Part shown: in pieces, positions 59,379 to 64,000 of the stretch
How positions within the stretch are numbered: position 1 is the first letter of the stretch
How the letters are laid out: every line of letters begins with the position of its first letter
Position numbers and translations under genes: made by a program
Source of the DNA: Paenibacillus sp. BJ-4
Lineage (GTDB): Bacteria; Bacillota; Bacilli; Paenibacillales; Paenibacillaceae
Length of the DNA: 64,000 nt
NCBI RefSeq assembly: GCF_020404765.1
Contig: NZ_JAIVEM010000163.1
Coordinates: 24,315-88,314, forward strand
Direction of reading: 5' to 3'
Notes under the pieces: model-generated
What the model saw: only the letters and a program-made list of their open reading frames with translations
The model's database searches: none
Told to the model about the DNA's origin: nothing

Positions 59379-61133
59379 CTATATATCCTTAGCTACGATA
59401 GTAACGCCGGACGAAAAAGTAGGTGCGTAGGTTGCGTTCTCTACGACGCTCCCGACTACCTTAACAGATGCCGTTCTGCCGCCCGCGCAATTTACTAACC
59501 TCTGCCCTCCGGTACCCTTGAACGTCACACCCATCATAATAAGGTTGGTGTTGCTGTAAGTCATACCCGCGGTGCTTATATTATTAAGTACGATTGATGT
59601 ATTCGTTATCTCGCTATTTACAAGCTTTATTGTGTCGACGGGAGTAGTAGCTGTGATTAATCGGGGGATGTCAGTCTGCATGTGTATATTTTCCAAAATG
59701 ATGTTCTTTTGAATGGGCGGTGTTGCATTTGGGTAGTAACTACGGGAGTAGTTGTCCTTGTCAAGGTGGAGACTAACTGCGACGGGTCTGTTTTTCTGTA
59801 GGTAGATGTTTTGCAGGTGAATATTTCTACAACCTGCCGTATAGGTAACATCGTCCTGTATCATCACCCATTTAATATTACCGTCGAGAGTGACCGTCCC
59901 GTTTACGTGTGTAGGTGCCGTCATTGATGTGTACTTAGTGCCGTCGGGATTCGCGACTACTCGGTATAATCGCCCATTACTTACCACCGTGTCTGACTTT
60001 TGTAGCTCCATGCCGGAAAACCAATCAACCCAAGCGCCGGCGAGGACACGTAAGAAGTATCCAGTCGTAGATGCAGCGGCTAAATCGTAGCAATTTTCTA
60101 TTAAGCCATTCTCGATCCAACCAAGCTGTGGATTTCCTGTATCGTAGTCATGCCCGTTTAACGCTATAGGATCATCGTACGTTTTAAATTTTCCATCACG
60201 GACTACGAAATTACTGCCTCTACCAAAGTGTACCGCGTCCTTGCCTCCCTCTACTCGTATCTTGTCTATGATCACATCCTCGAAGGTGCATATCTGTACG
60301 CAATAACTATAGGATAGGAGGTCGAGACATTCGAAGTTTTCGATTGAGAGATTTTTAACATAGAAAAAAGAGATTTGACCTCTCAACCCCGTAATTAAGT
60401 CTGAGCCCGCAGTGGATTCTTTACCGTTACATATTAGCTTTAAACCTCTTATTACGATGTTTTTGTTGTAACTACGAGTAAATGCACCCTTATTGACGAG
60501 TACGTACCCGTTTGATGTGGTGCGCCTTAAAAAGACACCTGGACCAAAATTTAGAGTGACGTTGTCCCCGATCTTTATCGCTCTGTCGATATCGTAGATG
60601 CCTGGCTGTTCTACCCTTATCATGCCTCCCGCATCAACGGCCCTTTGTAGTGCAACCGCGTTAGTTGCCGCGTCATTACTTGGCATAAATCCAAATTTAA
60701 GTGCGCTAGGTATAAATATAGGTTCTGTCGTAGTTGTGACGTCTACGGCGTAGACTTGATAAGATGTTTTGCTTGTATCAGCAACTACAATTCTTACAAA
60801 GTAAACGTCATCATCGACCGTGTAATAATTAATATCAAACGCAGCTTGCCGTAGCATCTGCTTCGCCGCGTTGTATAAATTAACCCTGTACATAATTGTG
60901 TTATTTTCTAGCCTGAGTCTCTTCACCTTCGACACGTCGATGTATCCGGATCTATAACTATTCGTAACACTCGTCTCCATACCAGCGCTGGTCAGTCCAC
61001 CCAATGCCCAATTGGAAGGTATCGGGGTGGTAATCTCCTCAGCTACCTTAGTGGTAGTTTGACCTATTATCTCGCCTACTTTAGCGTCTGCTTTCCTCGC
61101 AATCGTTCGGGCCACCGTGTCTTTTATCGTCAT
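59379..61133 (-). CDS. Right-handed beta-helix tail-spike-like protein
   Basis: 584 residues. The N-terminal 50 residues are helical and phage-fibre-like (DTVARTIARKADAKVGEIIGQ). A beta-domain follows, then from ~150 the pectate-lyase-like helix motifs typical of tail spikes (FIPSALKFGFMPSNDAATNAVALQRAVDAGGMIRVEQPGIYDIDRAIKIGDNVTLNFGPGVFLRR, NKNIVIRGLKLICNG, ENFECLDLLSYSYCVQ, KDAVHFGRGSNFVVRDG). No signal peptide. It probably binds or cleaves a cell-surface polysaccharide as a phage or phage-like receptor-binding protein. There are no other phage genes nearby, so it is an orphan or a morphon remnant. Its start abuts the stop of the 30-codon ORF (TAAATG). Confidence 0.78.
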   Translation of the reverse strand: MTIKDTVARTIARKADAKVGEIIGQTTTKVAEEITTPIPSNWALGGLTSAGMETSVTNSYRSGYIDVSKVKRLRLENNTIMYRVNLYNAAKQMLRQAAFDINYYTVDDDVYFVRIVVADTSKTSYQVYAVDVTTTTEPIFIPSALKFGFMPSNDAATNAVALQRAVDAGGMIRVEQPGIYDIDRAIKIGDNVTLNFGPGVFLRRTTSNGYVLVNKGAFTRSYNKNIVIRGLKLICNGKESTAGSDLITGLRGQISFFYVKNLSIENFECLDLLSYSYCVQICTFEDVIIDKIRVEGGKDAVHFGRGSNFVVRDGKFKTYDDPIALNGHDYDTGNPQLGWIENGLIENCYDLAAASTTGYFLRVLAGAWVDWFSGMELQKSDTVVSNGRLYRVVANPDGTKYTSMTAPTHVNGTVTLDGNIKWVMIQDDVTYTAGCRNIHLQNIYLQKNRPVAVSLHLDKDNYSRSYYPNATPPIQKNIILENIHMQTDIPRLITATTPVDTIKLVNSEITNTSIVLNNISTAGMTYSNTNLIMMGVTFKGTGGQRLVNCAGGRTASVKVVGSVVENATYAPTFSSGVTIVAKDI

Positions 61134-61226
61134 TTAGCCAACACTCCCATTAGATACCCGGACGTAACCGCTAAACGGATATCTTGCAATTAGTTCAGTT
61201 GAAGCATACTCACGTGTTTTTGCCAT
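61134..61226 (-). CDS. 30-codon ORF coupled to the tail-spike gene
   Basis: MAKTREYASTELIARYPFSG..., start ATG 61226 with an excellent GGAGG ribosome site, stop directly touching the tail-spike ATG. It could be a small structural peptide or a translational leader whose ribosomes reinitiate on the spike gene. No family recognised. Confidence 0.6.
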   Translation of the reverse strand: MAKTREYASTELIARYPFSGYVRVSNGSVG

Positions 61227-61643
61227 AATATTTAACCTCCAAAGTTTTTTGGTTTCACTCGAGTTGAGAGCTGCGCGCTTTAATTGCTCTTCATTTATAG
61301 GGTAATTAACATGGTTATTTAACAACCTAAACGAAGAATCTTTTATATAATCTTCTGTTGTCTTGCATTCATAGAGACAGTGCAGGAAAAAATCCGGCTG
61401 CCGAAGATTAAAGTAACATGTTAAAAGTGTTGAATGATGGATCGGCTCTTAGTTGGACAGAAAATATAAGGGCCAGTAGAACGAGCAGATAAGAAGAAGG
61501 GACGGAAAAAGTGCGCTCATAGGAGTTGTTCAGTTTTGTGTTGACAATCCAGAGTTAAGAATTACATATTGAAGTGCACTTATTGAATAGTACCTATTGA
61601 ATAATTTTATTATCACCACAGGCTAAAAAAATGATTTTAAGAC
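61227..61643. other. Intergenic stretch upstream of the tail-spike unit
   Basis: About 400 bp with no supported gene on either strand. It should contain the promoter of the 30-codon ORF and spike gene; none stood out. Confidence 0.4.
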
Positions 61644-61672
61644 AAAAAAAGAAACCCCCGAGGGAGCTCCTT
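61644..61672 (-). terminator. Weak terminator after rplY
   Basis: A short GC-rich stem (GCTCC/GGGGG with G-T pairs) is followed on the minus strand by TTTCTTTTTTT, about 55 bp past the stop of rplY. Confidence 0.5.
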
Positions 61673-61725
61673 TATTATTTATTAATAGGTAATGCGATTA
61701 TAGAGGTTTGCAACGAGCAATAAGA

Positions 61726-62367
61726 CTAGGCTTCCTTGTTTTCCGAAGCCTCTCCGGCGCCTCCAGTTGCCGCCGCATCACCTTCCACAGCAGCATTTTC
61801 TACTTCAGCCGCACGCGAGACAATGATAGAAGCAAGCAGCTCTTCTCCAGGGACGTGGAGTGTTACTCCTTTTGGAAGCTTCAAATCGCCTGCGCTGATC
61901 TTGTCACCAACCTCCAATGCGGATACATCGACCTCAATGGTAGATGGCAAATCGGCGGGAAGCCCCTCGACTTCGACTTCCGTTTCCTGAACTTGCAAAA
62001 TACCACCTTTTTTTGTACCTGCAGGGGTTCCTTGATAATCAATAGAAACACGCACGCGAAGCGGCTTGTTTTTGGAAATCTTCAAAAAATCGGCATGCAG
62101 CCATTGGTTGTCACGCTGTTGATAATCTTTAATAATAACCGGAATCGTCTCTTTGCCCTCTATTGCAAGATTAAATACCTCTGAACGTCCGGTTCTGACG
62201 ACTCTATTAAATTCCTTGGCATCGACATGTACAGGGATTCCTTCAAGCTCAGAGCCGTAAACCACAGCTGGAATCCGTCCTTTTGACCTCAAGCCACGAA
62301 TGGCCGAACCCTTCTTCTCTGTTCTTGGCTGGGCGGTTAGTTGAATACTTCCTCCATTAGAACTCAT
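61726..62367 (-). CDS. rplY: Ribosomal protein bL25 (Ctc/TL5 form)
   Basis: 213 residues from ATG 62367 (MSSNGGSIQLTAQPRTEKKGSA) behind AAGGAGG. The N-terminal bL25 domain (~1-95; AIRGLRSKGRIPAVVYGSELEGIPVHVD, VRTGRSEVFNL, ADFLKISKNKPLRVRV) and the C-terminal TL5 beta domain (~100-190; GGILQVQETEVEVEGLPADLPSTIEVDVSALEVGDKISAGDLKLPKGV) are complete. An Ala/Glu-rich tail follows. It binds 5S rRNA in the large subunit; the long Ctc form is stress-linked in Bacillus. A TnpB element lies just upstream, with its right end ~115 bp from the start codon. Confidence 0.93.
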   Translation of the reverse strand: MSSNGGSIQLTAQPRTEKKGSAIRGLRSKGRIPAVVYGSELEGIPVHVDAKEFNRVVRTGRSEVFNLAIEGKETIPVIIKDYQQRDNQWLHADFLKISKNKPLRVRVSIDYQGTPAGTKKGGILQVQETEVEVEGLPADLPSTIEVDVSALEVGDKISAGDLKLPKGVTLHVPGEELLASIIVSRAAEVENAAVEGDAAATGGAGEASENKEA

Positions 62368-62480
62368 GATATACAACCTCCTTCAGGTTATCTTACCAAA
62401 GATTTTCTCCAAGAATCTTAGCTGCTAACAAGTCCATAAATCTATTTTACCCCTTTTTTCTGAAACTGACACACGTTTGC

Positions 62481-62600
62481 TTGAACCTCTCATGGCTAAA
62501 GTCACAAGATTCCTAAGTACGGAAACCTATCGGTTTCTAATTAAGTAGGCTATCCCCGTAGTTCCTACGGTTACTGCACTTATGCAGACTGTAGTCTTTT
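62481..62600 (-). mobile_element. Right end and probable omega-RNA region of the TnpB element
   Basis: Just past the tnpB stop, the minus strand has small stem-loops (CCGTAG-GAA-CTACGG; GAAACC-GATA-GGTTTC) and ends at GAGAGGTTCAA (62481-62491). This closely resembles the right ends of IS200/IS605-type elements, where the omega-RNA scaffold ends and the guide begins. Under that reading the guide would start at 62480 and enter the upstream region of rplY. The left end was not identified with confidence; it probably lies between 63690 and 63800. Confidence 0.65.
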
Positions 62601-63683
62601 GCCTTCGGCAAGGATATTTTTACTTGCATTTACATCTCTGTCATGGGCAGTTTCGCATGATGGGCAAGTCCATTCACGCAAGTTCAGATTCTTTACTTCT
62701 TTGTTTTGATATCCACAACACGAACAAAGCTGAGAGGAAGCAAATGTTTTGCCTACTGCAATGACAGTCCGCCCAAACCAGCCAGCTTTATATTCGAGCA
62801 TGGTTCTGAATTCATACCAAGACACTTCACTAATCGCTTTGGCCAGTTTGTGGTTTTTCATCATGTTAGATACTTGCAAATCTTCAATCGCAATGAGGTC
62901 GTGGTTTTTGACAATATGCGTTGAAATCTTTTGCAAGTAATCTGTTCTTGCATTCACAATACGTTCATGGATTCGAGCAACCTTCATTCGCTGTTGATTC
63001 CAGTTAGCCGAGCCTTTCACACGTCTGGATAAGATACGTTGCTCACGAATGAGTTTTTGCTCCATATTCCGTAGGAATTTTGGATTCTCAAACACTTCAC
63101 CGTTAGATAGAATAGCGAGATCTTTTAATCCAACGTCAATCCCGACTTCCTGGTTTGTTTTTGGCCATGATTGTACATCTGTTTCTACCAACAACGATAC
63201 AAAATATTTGCCAGAAGGATTGTGTCTGATTGCAGCCGACAGGATACGACCTTCCACCTCTCTTGATTTTGCAAAACGAACAAGACCTAGCTTCGGAAGT
63301 TTGATTTTGTTTCCGTCAATCGCAATGTTCCCGTTGGTGTATTTCGTTGTATAGGACTGAACCTTGTTCTTTTTCGACTTGAAACGAGGTGCATTGCTTT
63401 GCTTCTTGAAAAATCGTGAGTACGCATCGGCAAGATTCTTTACAGACGACTGTATGGCGATGCTATCTACTTCTTTGAGCCATGGCCATTCTTTTTTCAG
63501 ATTCGGCAGTTCAGAAGAGCATACTCCGTATGTTAAGCCTTTACCTGTTAGTTTGTACGTATCGTTCCACTTCGACAAGAAGTGGTTGAACACAAAACGA
63601 CTGCAACCAATGGTCTTATGAATCAGCATTTCCTGCTCCTTGGTTGGGTAGATACGGAATTTGTATGCTTTGTTTACTAACAT
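62580..63683 (-). CDS. tnpB: TnpB, IS200/IS605-type RNA-guided nuclease
   Basis: About 367 residues from ATG 63683 (MLVNKAYKFRIYPTKEQE), behind GAGGTGA. It has the N-terminal helix-turn-helix (OrfB_HTH-like) with FRIYPTKEQEMLIHKTIGCSRFVFNHFL. The RuvC pieces are GIDVGLKDLAILSNG (first Asp), LIAIEDLQVSNM (Glu) and HDRDVNASKNIL (last Asp). The zinc finger is CSCCGYQ...WTCPSCE. All catalytic residues are present, so the protein looks active. No tnpA is nearby, so the element is TnpB-only and would depend on a transposase in trans. Confidence 0.92.
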   Translation of the reverse strand: MLVNKAYKFRIYPTKEQEMLIHKTIGCSRFVFNHFLSKWNDTYKLTGKGLTYGVCSSELPNLKKEWPWLKEVDSIAIQSSVKNLADAYSRFFKKQSNAPRFKSKKNKVQSYTTKYTNGNIAIDGNKIKLPKLGLVRFAKSREVEGRILSAAIRHNPSGKYFVSLLVETDVQSWPKTNQEVGIDVGLKDLAILSNGEVFENPKFLRNMEQKLIREQRILSRRVKGSANWNQQRMKVARIHERIVNARTDYLQKISTHIVKNHDLIAIEDLQVSNMMKNHKLAKAISEVSWYEFRTMLEYKAGWFGRTVIAVGKTFASSQLCSCCGYQNKEVKNLNLREWTCPSCETAHDRDVNASKNILAEGKRLQSA

Positions 63684-63828
63684 ATGTTTCACCTCACTTT
63701 CTGATTTTGAAAATCACCTTCCTAATAGCTTCTTTTTTAACTGGGGAACTCCTTCAATCCTAGGATAACATATGTTAAAAAGTTCAATCTATTACTCTTC
63801 AATATCAGTGTTTTCGTTAATTATAAAA

Positions 63829-63885
63829 AAATAGCATTTCTCGAAATCATCGAAAAATGCTATATCAAAATGCTATTTTAGAGTA
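63829..63885 (-). terminator. Hairpin near the right edge
   Basis: ATAGCATTT...AAATGCTAT (63833-63862), with an inner TCGA/TCGA stem, and a third copy of AAATGCTATTTT at 63870. It lies past the stop of the partial gene at the edge, so it is likely its terminator. Confidence 0.5.
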
Positions 63886-63925
63886 ACCGGGGCAACTATA
63901 TAAGTTGAACTAAAGAAACAACTGA

Positions 63926-64000
63926 CTAGAACCTGACACAGAGACGGTCAATGATCGTCAAAGGAAATTTCATAATCTCTTCCATGAATTGTTGTACGTT
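63926..64000 (-). CDS. C-terminal end of a gene cut by the window edge
   Basis: 24 codons and a TAG stop: ...NVQQFMEEIMKFPLTIIDRLCVRF. Open to the right edge in this frame and followed by a terminator-like repeat. It has the look of a transposase C-terminus, but there is too little to name it. Confidence 0.35.
   Translation of the reverse strand, partial: NVQQFMEEIMKFPLTIIDRLCVRF

Noticed and set aside
59379..61226. Prophage region
   Set aside because: Only one spike gene and a 30-codon ORF; no terminase, capsid, integrase, lysis or attachment repeats.

Overview
The window looks like chromosome from a low-to-moderate GC Firmicute of the Paenibacillus polymyxa type. The reasons are strong AGGAGG-type ribosome binding sites, GTG/TTG starts, long intrinsic terminators, a secreted GH5+CBM3 cellulase, secreted subtilases, a second ClpP and a YhjX/LytST pyruvate-type locus. 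No rRNA, tRNA or CRISPR array was seen. The genus assignment is inference from gene content.

Layout: 0-5.5 kb holds two paralogous secreted S8 proteases (the first cut by the window edge) and an ArsR-SulP anion transport operon. 5.6-10.2 kb holds an RtcB RNA ligase + AAA ATPase pair behind a structured leader, and a drug-efflux MFS pump behind a four-arm attenuator with a three-codon leader peptide. 10.2-23.1 kb is ordinary accessory metabolism: a cystine-type ABC importer, a second MFS exporter, small stress and metal-binding proteins, a CE7 esterase, a luciferase-like oxidoreductase, an endoglucanase, an ECF sigma factor with ClpP, and a DUF2167 protein.

23.7-54.6 kb is the main attraction. 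A very long minus-strand gene train reads from a sigma-A-like promoter near 51.25 kb to a terminator near 23.7 kb. In order it encodes a sheath-like protein, an Hcp-like tube protein, a J-protein, two FHA proteins, two PP2C-type proteins, two large uncharacterised proteins, an Hsp70-like ATPase, RDD membrane proteins, a baseplate-like protein, a chaperone-like protein, a VgrG-like spike, a pentapeptide protein, a possible immunity-type protein, a DUF4280 PAAR-like tip, and a 2493-residue VgrG-Rhs fusion with a swappable C-terminal toxin. Two immunity candidates and an orphan Rhs scrap follow. A divergent secreted von Willebrand A protein and a Ser/Thr kinase flank it. I read this as a contractile-injection (type VI-like) machine of a Gram-positive cell. 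It would be controlled by a kinase/phosphatase/FHA switch, with an Hsp70-J pair where a ClpV unfoldase would normally be. Recognisable tube, spike, tip and effector parts support this; the sheath call and the baseplate roles are inference.

54.7-58.9 kb is an OFA-family transporter (YhjX type) with its LytS/LytT two-component system and a matching direct-repeat operator. 59.3-61.3 kb is an isolated beta-helix tail-spike gene with a small leader ORF. 61.7-64 kb holds ribosomal protein bL25 (Ctc), a TnpB-only IS200/IS605-type element with a recognisable right end/omega-RNA, and the tail of another gene at the edge.

Many starts were moved from the longest open frame to the codon with a proper Shine-Dalgarno sequence; the entries say where.
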